Below are positions 34,319 to 42,815 of a DNA stretch of 64,000 bases, in pieces. Source of the stretch: Sphingosinicella ginsenosidimutans (GTDB lineage: Bacteria; Pseudomonadota; Alphaproteobacteria; Sphingomonadales; Sphingomonadaceae); NCBI RefSeq assembly GCF_007995055.1, contig NZ_VOQQ01000001.1, positions 1,905,001 to 1,969,000 on the forward strand, read 5' to 3'. Within the stretch, counting starts at the first letter, position 1; the number at the start of each line of letters is the position of its first letter. A model generated the notes under the pieces. That model ran no database searches, was not told the origin of the DNA, and was given only the letters and a program-made list of their open reading frames with translations. Made by a program: the position numbers and the translations under genes.

Positions 34319-35416
34319 TCAACCGCGCCGGCGCGTCGGCGGTTCCGCGTCGTGGCGATCGAGCCAGGCGGCGAGCGGCGCCCACAGCACCGCCTTGCCC
34401 CGCGAGCCGACGACCATGCCGACATGGCCCTGCGCGACCTCGATCCGCTCGCCGACACGGGGCGCGCTCGCCTGCGGCACGATCCGGTCGCCGGCGGAAA
34501 CGATGGTGAGCATCGGCGCGGCGATCGCGGCTGGATCGATCCGCATCCCGGCCACGCGCCACGCGCCACGGCCGGTCCGGTCGTCGGCGAAGAGATCCTC
34601 GAACATCTCGCGCGCCGCGGCGACGGCGAGTGGCGGGCCGTCATTGGCCCAGTCCTCGAGCGTCACGAAGCTGCTTGCCGCCTCGCCCTCCAGGGTCGCG
34701 AAATCCGCGAACTTGGCGATCGTGCGCGCCGGATCGAGGCCCCAGAAGGCGCTCTGCAAGGCCTCCATCGGCAGCACCCCCAGCGTCTCGGCCGTGAGGC
34801 GCGATTGCGCCCAGAGCTGGGCGAGCGCGGTCCGCGCCTCCTCGGGAAAGCCGGCGAAATGCCAGGGCGCGGCGATCGTCGCGAGGCTGCGGACCGGGGC
34901 GAGCGCGGCGGCCGCGATCGCCATCGTCCCGCCCAGGCAATAGCCGACCAGATCGGGCGGCGCGTCCAGGCCGCGGATCAGCGGCAGCAGGATCTCCTCG
35001 ACATGGCCGGCGACCGACAGGCCGCTGCGCGCCGCATCGGGCCAGCCCCAGTCGAGCAGCTGGACGCGCCGCCCTTGCCCCGCCAGCCAGCGCAGCAGCG
35101 AGCGGCCGGGCAGATCGAGCACGCTCGGCGGATTGATGAGCGATGGAACGAACAGCACCGTCGGCCCGTCGCCGCCATAACCGCGAAGCATCGCGCCGCG
35201 CGCCTCGGCGATCGCCGGCATTGGCGCCGGCGGCGGCGGCCGCGCGGCCTCCTGATACTTTCTGAGTCCGGCGAGCGCGCGCTGCATGGCGGCCGGATTT
35301 GCTGCGGTTTCCCGCTGCAGCAAAGAGAGGAAGAGGGGCAGCGGCCGGGGCCTGTGTTGCAGTGCCGCAAAATTGGGTGCAAAAGCGCTGCGTCCATCTG
35401 GCGGGGAATTGTTCAT
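34319..35416 (-). CDS. PhaC-like alpha/beta hydrolase (class III PHA synthase type)
   Basis: A 365-residue alpha/beta-fold protein. The nucleophile is Cys in GYCLGGTMA (about residue 158), the G-x-C-x-G box of PHA synthases rather than the Ser box of lipases. The Asp is probably in SAGDRIVP and the His in QGHVGMVVG. It is shorter than class I synthases and matches class III in size. It lies directly opposite phaR, and the two ATG codons overlap by two bases, a strong link to polyhydroxyalkanoate metabolism. No PhaE partner is seen. It could also be a depolymerase-like hydrolase. Confidence 0.75.
   Translation of the reverse strand: MNNSPPDGRSAFAPNFAALQHRPRPLPLFLSLLQRETAANPAAMQRALAGLRKYQEAARPPPPAPMPAIAEARGAMLRGYGGDGPTVLFVPSLINPPSVLDLPGRSLLRWLAGQGRRVQLLDWGWPDAARSGLSVAGHVEEILLPLIRGLDAPPDLVGYCLGGTMAIAAAALAPVRSLATIAAPWHFAGFPEEARTALAQLWAQSRLTAETLGVLPMEALQSAFWGLDPARTIAKFADFATLEGEAASSFVTLEDWANDGPPLAVAAAREMFEDLFADDRTGRGAWRVAGMRIDPAAIAAPMLTIVSAGDRIVPQASAPRVGERIEVAQGHVGMVVGSRGKAVLWAPLAAWLDRHDAEPPTRRRG
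35299..35370. promoter_or_regulatory. TGC-rich inverted repeats, possible PhaR operators
   Basis: TTGCTGC-N11-GCAGCAA (35299-35323) and TTGC-N6-GCAA (35357-35370) lie 45-116 bp before phaR, inside the 5' coding part of the PhaC-like gene. PhaR of other alphaproteobacteria is known to bind TGC-rich palindromes and to repress its own gene, so autoregulation is inferred. Confidence 0.45.
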
Positions 35417-35954
35417 GGCAGCGCGGTCCGAAGGCGATCCGGTCATCATCAAGAAATATGCGAACCGGCGTCTCTATGACACCGAAAGCTCGACCTACAT
35501 CACGCTTGAGCGGCTCGCGCAAATGGTTCGGCAGAAACGCGAGTTCAAGGTGGTCGACGCCAAGACCGGCGAGGACATCACCCGCTCGGTCCTCACCCAG
35601 ATCATCATGGACGAGGAAGCGCGCGGATCGGAGATGCTTCCGGTCAATTTCCTGCGCCAGCTGATCGGCATGTACGGCGATCAGATGCAGGCGGTGGTGC
35701 CGCAATATCTCGAAGCCTCGTTGGAGCAGCTGCAGCGCAACCAGAGCCAGATCCGCGATGCCATGGCGGGCGCCTTCGCCGCCAACCCCTTCGCCGAGAT
35801 CGCGCGGCGCAACATGGAGCTGTTCACCGCCGCCGCCGCGGGCCGGCCGGCCGCGCCGGCGGGGGCGGGCGGCGGCGATACGAAGAGCGAGCTCGCCGAT
35901 CTCAAGGCCCAGCTCGCCGAGCTTCAGCGAAAGCTGGACAAGCTCGGCGAATAA
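35415..35954 (+). CDS. phaR: polyhydroxyalkanoate synthesis repressor PhaR
   Basis: A 179-residue DNA- and PHA-binding regulator. The N-terminal domain is typical: VIIKKYANRRLYDTESSTYI, then LERLAQMVRQKREFKVVDAK and TGEDITRSVLTQIIMDEEAR. The accumulation-regulatory domain follows (LPVNFLRQLIGMYGDQMQAV), with a Gln-rich helix and a C-terminal coiled coil. PhaR senses PHA and represses phasin genes. Its start overlaps that of the divergent PhaC-like gene, so its promoter must lie within that gene's coding sequence. Confidence 0.92.
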   Translation: MAARSEGDPVIIKKYANRRLYDTESSTYITLERLAQMVRQKREFKVVDAKTGEDITRSVLTQIIMDEEARGSEMLPVNFLRQLIGMYGDQMQAVVPQYLEASLEQLQRNQSQIRDAMAGAFAANPFAEIARRNMELFTAAAAGRPAAPAGAGGGDTKSELADLKAQLAELQRKLDKLGE

Positions 35955-35982
35955 GCGGGCCGCTCCGGCCCGGGCCGACGGA

Positions 35983-36825
35983 TCATTCCGGCTTCACGAA
36001 ACGAAGCGTCATCCGGTCGCTCTCGCCGATCGCGAGATAGCGGTCGCGGTCCTGATCGCGCAGGGTCAGGGTCGGCGGCAGGGTCCACACGCCCTGCGGA
36101 TAATCCGCGGTGTCGCGCGGATTGGCGTTGACCTCGGAGGCGGCGACGAAGCGGAAGCCGGCCTGCTCGGCGAGCCGGCGGATGGTCGAGACCTTCATAT
36201 AGCCGCTGCTGCGCTCGCGCTCCCCGCTGGCGCTTTCGGGCAGGCGATGATCGACGACGCCGAGCGTGCCGCCCGGCTTCAGCATCGCATACATCTGGCG
36301 AAAGGCCTCCAGGCTGTAATCGCGGTCGTCGCGGCCTTCGCCCATCCGCCAATTGTGGACGTTGCGGAAGGTGAGCACGACGTCCGCGGTGCCGTCCGGG
36401 ACCCCGCCGCCGGCGCCGTCGAAGACCGGGAAGGTGGCATAGCGGATGCGGCCGTAGAGATCGGGATGGGCGGCGGCGAGGGCGCGCAGCCGATTGTGCC
36501 CGCGATCGCCCATCGCCGTCGCGTAATAGGTGCCGTGATCGGCCAGATAGGGCGCGAGAATCTCGGTATACCAACCGCCGCTCGGCCAGATTTCCACCAC
36601 CGTGTCGGTCGGCCGCACGCCGAAGAAGGCAAGCGTTTCGGCCGGATGGCGATAGCGGTCGCGCGCGACATTGGCGGGGGTGCGCGTCGGCGCGGCGACG
36701 GCCGCGGCGAGCGCCGGATCGGGCGCCGTCGCGCCGGCATCGGCGGCCTTCGCGGTCTGGATCGCCCCGGCCGAGGTGGCGGCGGCCGCGAGGAGGAGGG
36801 CGGCGGCGAAGGCATGGCGGATCAT
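35983..36825 (-). CDS. secreted SAM-dependent methyltransferase-like protein
   Basis: A 280-residue protein with a signal peptide (MIRHAFAAALLLAAAATSAGA) and a class I methyltransferase-like fold. The motif I position reads TVVEIWPSGGWYTEILAPYL, with Trp-Pro-Ser replacing the usual Gly-rich loop start, and motif IV reads DVVLTFRNVHNW. Such exported methyltransferase-like proteins occur in many Proteobacteria; since SAM is cytoplasmic, enzyme activity in the periplasm is doubtful. It is convergent with phaR. Confidence 0.8.
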   Translation of the reverse strand: MIRHAFAAALLLAAAATSAGAIQTAKAADAGATAPDPALAAAVAAPTRTPANVARDRYRHPAETLAFFGVRPTDTVVEIWPSGGWYTEILAPYLADHGTYYATAMGDRGHNRLRALAAAHPDLYGRIRYATFPVFDGAGGGVPDGTADVVLTFRNVHNWRMGEGRDDRDYSLEAFRQMYAMLKPGGTLGVVDHRLPESASGERERSSGYMKVSTIRRLAEQAGFRFVAASEVNANPRDTADYPQGVWTLPPTLTLRDQDRDRYLAIGESDRMTLRFVKPE

Positions 36826-36979
36826 CGCTGTCTCTTTCGAAAGGGATGGATCGTCTCTTTTTCCCGAGCCGGCGGCCGGAGGCAAGACGGGGCGTGCCTT
36901 CAAGGCGACGCACGATTTGAACCCGCGCCCGGCCCGGGTCGTTGGCGGCCTGCCACACAATTTTCCAGGAGAGACCAAA

Positions 36980-37438
36980 ATGCCCGTCGACCATGACATC
37001 GCGACGCTCAATTCCCTCACCACGACGACCATCGACAGCTGCGACGGCTATGAGCGCGCGGCCGAGGATGCCAGCGCCGGCCGGTTCCGCGAGATGTTCC
37101 GCGAATGTGCGCGCGAGCGCCGCGCGGCGGTCAGCGATCTGCAGCAGACGGTCCGCTCGCTCGGCGGGACGCCGGTCGACGACGGGTCGCTGATGGCGAA
37201 CATCCATCGCCGCTGGCTCGATCTCAAGAATGCGCTGTCCGGCGGCGGCGACAAGGCGATCATCGACGAGGTCGAGCGCGGCGAGGACTATATCAAGGGC
37301 AAATATGAAGAGGCGCTCGGCGACAGCGAATTGTCACCGACCGCGCTCGAGGCCGTCGACGCCGCCTATCGCTCGGTGCGCGCCGGCCATGACCGGGTGC
37401 GCGATCTCAAACATTCGATGGAGGGAAGCGCCGCCTGA
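36980..37438 (+). CDS. PA2169-family four-helix-bundle protein (DUF2383)
   Basis: A 152-residue all-helical soluble protein. It begins HDIATLNSLTTTTIDSCDGY and contains CARERRAAVSDLQQTVRSLG and EVERGEDYIKGKYEEAL, the ferritin-like helix pattern of DUF2383. Conserved Glu and His residues could bind metal, but no function is established; related genes are often stress-induced. The ATG has a CAGGAGAG ribosome site. Confidence 0.82.
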   Translation: MPVDHDIATLNSLTTTTIDSCDGYERAAEDASAGRFREMFRECARERRAAVSDLQQTVRSLGGTPVDDGSLMANIHRRWLDLKNALSGGGDKAIIDEVERGEDYIKGKYEEALGDSELSPTALEAVDAAYRSVRAGHDRVRDLKHSMEGSAA

Positions 37439-37441
37439 TCG

Positions 37442-37861
37442 TCAGGCGGCATCGCGTCCGAAGCGCGCGGCGGCGGGCGCAGGCTCGCCGGCGCGGCGCT
37501 CGAACAGCCAGGCCTCGGCCTGCTGAACGGTCGCGAAGCAGCGCGCATCGCGATTGGCGAGCGCACGCTCGAGCTGGAACAGCGCCAGCGTCTGATCGAC
37601 GACGAAGGCGAGCCGGCGCGAGCGATAGGCCGGATCGGACAGCATCTGCCGGAACGCCTGCACCGAATCCTGCGACTGGATCTTCATGCCGCGCACGTCA
37701 TTGAGCGTCAGATGCTCGTTCGCCCCGCAGGTCAGCAGCCGGTGCGCCGCCGCGCGCTTCGCAAGGAAGGCGTCGATGTCGGCGGCGGAATAGAAGCCCG
37801 ACATGGTGATCCGCACCAGATCGCGGGCGGGATCGACGTCGATAGTGAATCTGGCGCTCAT
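37442..37861 (-). CDS. STAS/SpoIIAA-like protein
   Basis: A 139-residue protein with alternating strands and helices: FTIDVDPARDLVRITMSGFY, then ADIDAFLAKRAAAHRLL, then RRLAFVVDQTLALFQLERAL. This resembles SpoIIAA-like/STAS-fold proteins that occur alone in Proteobacteria. Function unknown. Its end is 3 bp from the convergent DUF2383 gene. Confidence 0.6.
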   Translation of the reverse strand: MSARFTIDVDPARDLVRITMSGFYSAADIDAFLAKRAAAHRLLTCGANEHLTLNDVRGMKIQSQDSVQAFRQMLSDPAYRSRRLAFVVDQTLALFQLERALANRDARCFATVQQAEAWLFERRAGEPAPAAARFGRDAA

Positions 37862-37922
37862 GGCTGAATTGCGTAGCAGCGGCGCGCTACCAATTTCCTA
37901 ATCGGCCCTGCGGCTTCCACCG

Positions 37923-39452
37923 TTACAGGCAGGCCTCGAGATAGGGCTGGTCGAAGCCGAACATCTTGGCCTTTTCGAGCGTGTAGGGGCGAAGACCCAT
38001 CGACCGATATTCGCCGATGATCTTCCCGTCCGGCGTCTCGTCCAGATATTCGAACTTGAACAGCTCCTGGGTGACGATCACGTCGCCTTCCATCCCGATC
38101 ACCTCGGTGATGTTGGTGCAGCGGCGGGAGCCGTCGCGCAGGCGCTTCACCTGGACGATGAGATCGACCGAGTCCGCGATCTGGCGGCTGATCGCCTCCT
38201 TCGGCACCTTGATGTCGCTCATCATCACCATGTTCTCCATACGCGCGAGGCATTCGCGCGGGGAGTTGGAGTGGAGCGTGGCCATCGATCCGTCGTGGCC
38301 CGTGTTCATCGCGGCGAGCAGGTCGAAACACTCGCTGCCGCGGATTTCGCCCAGGATGATCCGGTCCGGGCGCATACGAAGCGCGTTGATGACGAGATCG
38401 CGGATCGTGATCGCGCCTTGCCCTTCCAGGTTCGGCGGCCGGGTTTCCAGCGGCAGCCAGTGCGGCTGCTGAAGCCTCAGCTCCGCCGCGTCCTCGATCG
38501 TGATGACGCGCTCGCCCGGGTCGATCAGCTTCGACAGCGCATTGAGCATCGTCGTCTTGCCCGATCCGGTGCCGCCCGAGATGATGACGTTCATCCGGCT
38601 CGCGCCGGCGACCTTCAGCACGGTCGCCATCTTGTCGGACAGCGAGCCCCAGCCCTTCATCATGTCGATGGTGATCGGCTTTTCGGAGAATTTGCGGATC
38701 GAGATGGCGGTGCCGCGAAGGCTGAGCGGCGGGATGATGACGTTGACGCGGCTGCCGTCCTGGAGACGGGCGTCGGCGAGCGGGGTCGTCTGGTCGACGC
38801 GGCGGCCGACCTTGTTGACGATCCGCTGGGCGATCTGGAGCAGATGCTCCTCGTCGCGGAACTGGATCTGGGCGAGCTGCAGCTTGCCCTTCTTTTCGAT
38901 GTAGGTCTGCTGCGGCCCGTTGACCATGATGTCGCTGACCTCGGGGTCGCTCAGCAGCTCCTCGAGCGGCCCGAGCCCCAAGAGCTCGTCGACCAGCACC
39001 TTTTCGAGCGCGAACTGCTCGCGCCGGTTGAGGTTGATCTTCAGCTCGGCGAGCACCTCGCCGATGATCGGCCGGAATTCCTCGGCCAGCTCGTCCTTGC
39101 TCAGCGTCGCCGCGGCCTCGGGATCGACGCGTTCGAGCAGGCGCGGCAGCACCTGTTCCTTGATCCGGTGGATCGCGGCCTCGAAACCCTCGTTGCGCGA
39201 GCTGCCCTGCTCGCCCGATTGCGCCTGGCGGTCCGCGAGCCGCGCCATCGCCTCCGAGCCGCGGTCGAGCGGGCCGGCCTCCTCGTCGCCGGGAAGCGGG
39301 ATGGCGTCGATCGGCGGGAACTGCTCGCCGCCGTCCGGGGATGCGGAAGGCGGGGGCGCGGCGACAGGGCCCTTCATGGGCTTGGCGGTGCCGAAGGTCG
39401 GCCGCGCGCCGTTGCCGGCGCTCATGCCGTTGCGTCGTCCGAAAGCACTCAT
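37923..39452 (-). CDS. cpaF: CpaF/TadA family secretion ATPase
   Basis: A 509-residue type II/IV secretion ATPase for Flp (Tad) pilus assembly. Residues 1-85 are Pro/Gly-rich and variable. The ATPase core shows Walker A GGTGSGKTTMLNALS (about 292), the Asp box ERVITIEDAAELRLQQPHW, Walker B DRIILGEIRGSECFDLL and the His box MATLHSNSPRECLARMENM. It acts at the inner-membrane face of the pilus machine. No other tad or cpa genes are nearby, which is odd because they are usually clustered. A 374-bp intergenic region separates it from the divergent response-regulator gene. Confidence 0.93.
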   Translation of the reverse strand: MSAFGRRNGMSAGNGARPTFGTAKPMKGPVAAPPPSASPDGGEQFPPIDAIPLPGDEEAGPLDRGSEAMARLADRQAQSGEQGSSRNEGFEAAIHRIKEQVLPRLLERVDPEAAATLSKDELAEEFRPIIGEVLAELKINLNRREQFALEKVLVDELLGLGPLEELLSDPEVSDIMVNGPQQTYIEKKGKLQLAQIQFRDEEHLLQIAQRIVNKVGRRVDQTTPLADARLQDGSRVNVIIPPLSLRGTAISIRKFSEKPITIDMMKGWGSLSDKMATVLKVAGASRMNVIISGGTGSGKTTMLNALSKLIDPGERVITIEDAAELRLQQPHWLPLETRPPNLEGQGAITIRDLVINALRMRPDRIILGEIRGSECFDLLAAMNTGHDGSMATLHSNSPRECLARMENMVMMSDIKVPKEAISRQIADSVDLIVQVKRLRDGSRRCTNITEVIGMEGDVIVTQELFKFEYLDETPDGKIIGEYRSMGLRPYTLEKAKMFGFDQPYLEACL

Positions 39453-39611
39453 GGTCGTTCGCGAACCCTTCGCTGTTTACGCTGTGCCGATCACCGGGCC
39501 GGGTGGTGAATAAGTGCTAAACTTTGACAATTGCCTAACCGGGCGGGGAGCCGTGCGCGGCGCGAAGCAACGCTCTGTCGCACATGACAAAAAAGTAATG
39601 CGGCGGCCACG

Positions 39612-39750
39612 CTGACGAGAGATGCGGGGGGCTAGACCGTCCTCGTCAGGCGGCTCGTCCCCAGGCCGCCGACGTCATTTTTCCGGAGCCAGGAATGGGG
39701 TCCCTCGCGACCCCTTGCCGCCCGGCGCTCCCCCCCTCGCGCCGGGCGGC
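39612..39750 (+). ncRNA. strongly structured intergenic region, possible small RNA or leader
   Basis: The 374-bp gap 39453-39826 holds no convincing gene. It contains four inverted repeats in a row: CTGACGAG/CTCGTCAG (39612-39649), GGCGGC/GCCGCC (39649-39670) followed after 7 nt by TTTTT, GGGGTC/GACCCC (39697-39714), and a perfect 12-bp stem GCCGCCCGGCGC/GCGCCGGGCGGC (39717-39750). The second with its T-run looks like a plus-strand terminator. This could be a small RNA upstream of, or an attenuating leader of, the two-component operon. A TTGACA at 39523 might be a -35 box, without a clear -10. Confidence 0.4.
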
Positions 39751-39826
39751 TCTTATCTGGAAGGAAGGGAGCCAGGCCTTGCCGTCCAGCGCGTCCAGCC
39801 TATCATCGTCGGCGAAAGGTGAGGCA

Positions 39827-40516
39827 ATGGGCCGCAAGATCCTGCTCGTCGAGGACGATCGCGAGACCGCCGACTATCTCGTGCGCGGCCTCACGCAGGA
39901 AGGGCACAGCGTCGAGCATGTCGGCGACGGGCGCGAAGGGCTGTTCCGCGCCACCGGACAGACCTTCGATCTCATCATCCTCGATCGCATGGTGCCGGCG
40001 CTCGACGGGCTTTCGGTGCTGAAGGCGCTGCGCGCGGCCGGGGTCGAGACGCCGGTGCTGGTGCTCTCCGCGCTCGCCTCGGTGAGCGACCGGATCGAGG
40101 GGCTGGAAAGCGGATCGGACGATTATCTCACCAAGCCCTTCGCCTTCGCCGAGCTGCTCGCCCGGGTGAACGCGCTCCTTCGCCGCAGCGAGCAGCGCGC
40201 CGTCGCCGCCGATCATCGGCTGATCGTCGGCGATCTCGAAATCGATCCGCTCGCGCGCACCGTGAAGCGGTCCGGACGGGCGATCGATCTCAAGCCGCGC
40301 GAATATCGGCTGCTCGAATATTTCGCACGGAACAAGGGGCGGGTGGTGACCCGCACGATGCTGCTCGAACAGGTGTGGGATTATCATTTCGATCCCGGCA
40401 CCAACGTGATCGACGTCCATGTGAGCCGGCTTCGCCGCAAGCTGGAGGACGGGTTCGACAACCCGATCCTCCACACGGTCCGCGGCGCCGGCTACCGGCT
40501 CGGCAATCCGGGCTAG
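39827..40516 (+). CDS. OmpR-family response regulator
   Basis: A 229-residue two-component regulator. The receiver domain begins KILLVEDDRETADYL, with the phosphorylated Asp53 in IILDRMVPALDGL and the conserved Lys in DYLTKPFAFAELLARV. The winged-helix DNA-binding domain (about 130-225) ends NVIDVHVSRLRRKLEDGFD and HTVRGAGYRLG. It is 10 bp upstream of its histidine kinase. An in-frame extension upstream to 39695 crosses the hairpins and is not a credible start. Confidence 0.93.
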   Translation: MGRKILLVEDDRETADYLVRGLTQEGHSVEHVGDGREGLFRATGQTFDLIILDRMVPALDGLSVLKALRAAGVETPVLVLSALASVSDRIEGLESGSDDYLTKPFAFAELLARVNALLRRSEQRAVAADHRLIVGDLEIDPLARTVKRSGRAIDLKPREYRLLEYFARNKGRVVTRTMLLEQVWDYHFDPGTNVIDVHVSRLRRKLEDGFDNPILHTVRGAGYRLGNPG

Positions 40517-40526
40517 GCGACCCTAA

Positions 40527-41873
40527 ATGAGGCTGCCGACCGGCCTTCGCGTGGCGCTGCTGGCGGCGATGCTGACGCTGGCCGCGAACCTCGCCGTGGT
40601 CGGCTTCATCCGCTGGCGCACGCACGATGAATCGGCCGGGCTGATCCACCGCCAGGTGATCGAGGAAGGCTCCGTCCTCGACGATGTCTATGCGACCGGG
40701 GACGAGGCGGCGCTGGAGCGCGCGATCACCGACATCCTGGCGGCGCGCGATCCGCAATATTTCGCCGCGATCCTGGGCCCGAACGGCCGGCCCAAGGCGG
40801 GCAACGTGACCGCGATCGATGGCCCGATCGGCGCCGGCTATCACAGCGGCCGGCTGGGTCGTCGCGGCGCGCCGCCGGTGGAGGCGGCCTATACGCTTCG
40901 CCCGCTGGCCGGCGGCGATCTGCTGCTGAGCGGCCGCAGCTTCGCGCAGCGCGTCGCCTTCGAAAGCACGCTGGAGCGATCGCTCCTGCTCGCGCTCGCC
41001 GTGTCGGTGCTGCTCGGGCTCGGCGCCGGCTATGTCCTCGCCCGCTATGTCGATCGGCGGGTGCGCGACATCGCGACGGTGGCGGACCGGATCGGCGACG
41101 GCGACATGACGCATCGCGTACCCCTGTCCGGCACCGGCGACGCCTTCGACGGGCTCGCCGGCCAGGTCAACCGGATGCTCGACCGGATCGGCGCGCTGAT
41201 GGAGGAGCTGCGCCTCCTCACCGATTGCCTGGCGCATGACCTGCGATCGCCGATCGGGCGCCTGCGCGCGCGGATCGACGCGGCGATGGCCGCCGACGAC
41301 GAGGTCCGGCGCGAGGCGCTGTTCGCCGGCGTCGTCCACGAGGCCGACTCGCTGATGCGGATCCTGACGACGGTGCTGGAGATCGGCCGCGCCGAGGCGA
41401 TGGCGCCGCGCGGCCAGTTCGCCTGGCTCGACCCGGGCGAGCTCGTGACCGAACTGACGGAGATGTACGAGCCGATCGTCGAGGAGGCGGGCGTCGCGCT
41501 GGTGCTCGACAAGGGGCCGGCGCTGCTGCCGCTGTTCGGCCATCGCCAGCTGCTCGCCCAGGCGATCACCAACCTGCTCGACAATGCGCTCAATTACGCG
41601 CCGGGCGGCGAGCTGCGGCTGTTCGCCCATTGCGAGGAGGAGGTGCTCCGGCTCGGCGTCGCCGATCGCGGCCCCGGCATCGCGCCGGAGGACCGGGCCG
41701 AGGCGCGCCGCCAGTTCGGGCGCCTCAACGTCGCGCGCGCGCCGGGCGGCGCGGGACTTGGCCTCGCGCTGGTCGAGGCGGTCGCGCATCTGCACCACGG
41801 CCAGCTCGAGCTCGAGGACAACAAGCCGGGCCTGATCGCAGCGCTGGTCCTGCCGATCCGAGCGCGGGACTAA
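40527..41873 (+). CDS. sensor histidine kinase
   Basis: A 448-residue membrane kinase. An N-terminal helix (about 5-25), a periplasmic sensor of about 120 residues and a second helix (LLLALAVSVLLGLGAGYVLARY) are followed by a HAMP domain. The phosphorylated His is near residue 236 in DCLAHDLRSPIGRLRARID. The ATPase domain has NLLDNALNYAPGG, ADRGPGIAPEDR and AGLGLALVEAVAHLH. The signal is unknown. This general type, next to an OmpR regulator, resembles metal- or envelope-stress systems. Confidence 0.92.
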   Translation: MRLPTGLRVALLAAMLTLAANLAVVGFIRWRTHDESAGLIHRQVIEEGSVLDDVYATGDEAALERAITDILAARDPQYFAAILGPNGRPKAGNVTAIDGPIGAGYHSGRLGRRGAPPVEAAYTLRPLAGGDLLLSGRSFAQRVAFESTLERSLLLALAVSVLLGLGAGYVLARYVDRRVRDIATVADRIGDGDMTHRVPLSGTGDAFDGLAGQVNRMLDRIGALMEELRLLTDCLAHDLRSPIGRLRARIDAAMAADDEVRREALFAGVVHEADSLMRILTTVLEIGRAEAMAPRGQFAWLDPGELVTELTEMYEPIVEEAGVALVLDKGPALLPLFGHRQLLAQAITNLLDNALNYAPGGELRLFAHCEEEVLRLGVADRGPGIAPEDRAEARRQFGRLNVARAPGGAGLGLALVEAVAHLHHGQLELEDNKPGLIAALVLPIRARD

Positions 41874-41884
41874 AGCCCGCGATC

Positions 41885-41907
41885 CCCCCCGCAAGCGGGA
41901 GGATTTT
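41885..41907 (+). terminator. terminator of the two-component operon
   Basis: A stem CCCGC/GCGGG with AA loop, extended by two pairs across one mismatch, is followed by A and TTTT. It lies 11 bp after the kinase stop. It may serve the convergent gene as well. The CCCGCAAGCGGG core is the same as the palindrome inside the terminase gene at 57805. Confidence 0.6.
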
Positions 41908-41912
41908 CGGCC

Positions 41913-42659
41913 TCAGCCGAGCGTCCCCCTGAACAGATCGAACAGCGCGGCCCAGTGCCTCTGGTCGGCGGCGGCGTCGTAGATCGGGAAATCCGTCTGG
42001 GTCCATCCGTGGGCGGCGCCGTCGTAGAGCTCGGAACGGTAATCGACGCCGGCCGCGTCGAGCGCGGCTTCGAAGCGGGCGGCCATTTCGGGCGGATAGC
42101 TGTGATCGTTGTCGGCGACGCCGATATAGACGCGCGCCCTGATCCGGGACGCGAGCAGGTGCGGGCTCATCTCCGAATCGCTGGCGAGATTGCCGCCGTG
42201 GAAGCTTGCCGCCGCGGCGACCCGGTCCGGATGGAGCGCGGCGGCGGTCAGCGCCATGCCGCCGCCCATGCAATAGCCGACGACGCCGATCTTCGTCCCG
42301 GCGACATCGTTGCGCCCGTCGATCCAGGCGAGGAAGGCATCGGTGTCCGGCCCGCCGGCGCGGCGATTGTCGGTCGATGCGAAGAAATCTTTCAGCACCT
42401 CGCGCACGTTGCCGCTGGCGAAGACCGCCTTGGGATCGAAGGGCGGATAATCCCCGATCCGGTAGAAGAGATCGGGCAGCAGGACGAGGAAGCCGCCATC
42501 GGCCATCCGCTGGGCCATGTCGAGCAGGGCGGGGCGGATGGCGAGCCCGTCCATGTAGAAGATGACCGCCGGCCACGGGCCCTCGCCCTGCGACGGGGTG
42601 AAGGCGAAGGCGCGGCAGACGCCGTCGCTGGTGCGGATGGAAATGTCCTCTCGACTCAT
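41913..42659 (-). CDS. dienelactone hydrolase family protein
   Basis: A 248-residue alpha/beta hydrolase. The nucleophile is Cys in GVVGYCMGGGMAL, the Asp is in GVADNDHSYP and the His in YDGAAHGWTQTDFP, the triad of dienelactone hydrolases. The family includes carboxymethylenebutenolidase and diverse esterases; the substrate here is unknown. The start MSREDISIRTSDG has a clear ribosome site (GAGGAGCAAGCCC). Confidence 0.9.
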   Translation of the reverse strand: MSREDISIRTSDGVCRAFAFTPSQGEGPWPAVIFYMDGLAIRPALLDMAQRMADGGFLVLLPDLFYRIGDYPPFDPKAVFASGNVREVLKDFFASTDNRRAGGPDTDAFLAWIDGRNDVAGTKIGVVGYCMGGGMALTAAALHPDRVAAAASFHGGNLASDSEMSPHLLASRIRARVYIGVADNDHSYPPEMAARFEAALDAAGVDYRSELYDGAAHGWTQTDFPIYDAAADQRHWAALFDLFRGTLG

Positions 42660-42815
42660 GGGCTTGCTCCTCGATTCCTCGGGCGCTCGATAGGTGGTGA
42701 GCGCGCCTTTGTCGCCCCCTCGAAACACGCCGTTGCGGGGGCGTTCCGATGCTGCTTGCCACCCTTTTCGTTTCACGCGACAAGGCGGGCGGGCGACCGG
42801 CTGGGGAGGGACGGC

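Noticed and set aside
35286-35414. Longer start for PhaR
   Set aside because: The frame is open further upstream, but the added residues are Arg/Cys-rich and unlike any PhaR; the family start fits the ATG at 35415.
39695-39826. Longer start for the response regulator
   Set aside because: The extra 44 residues would be translated through two strong hairpins, and receiver domains start directly with KILLVEDD.
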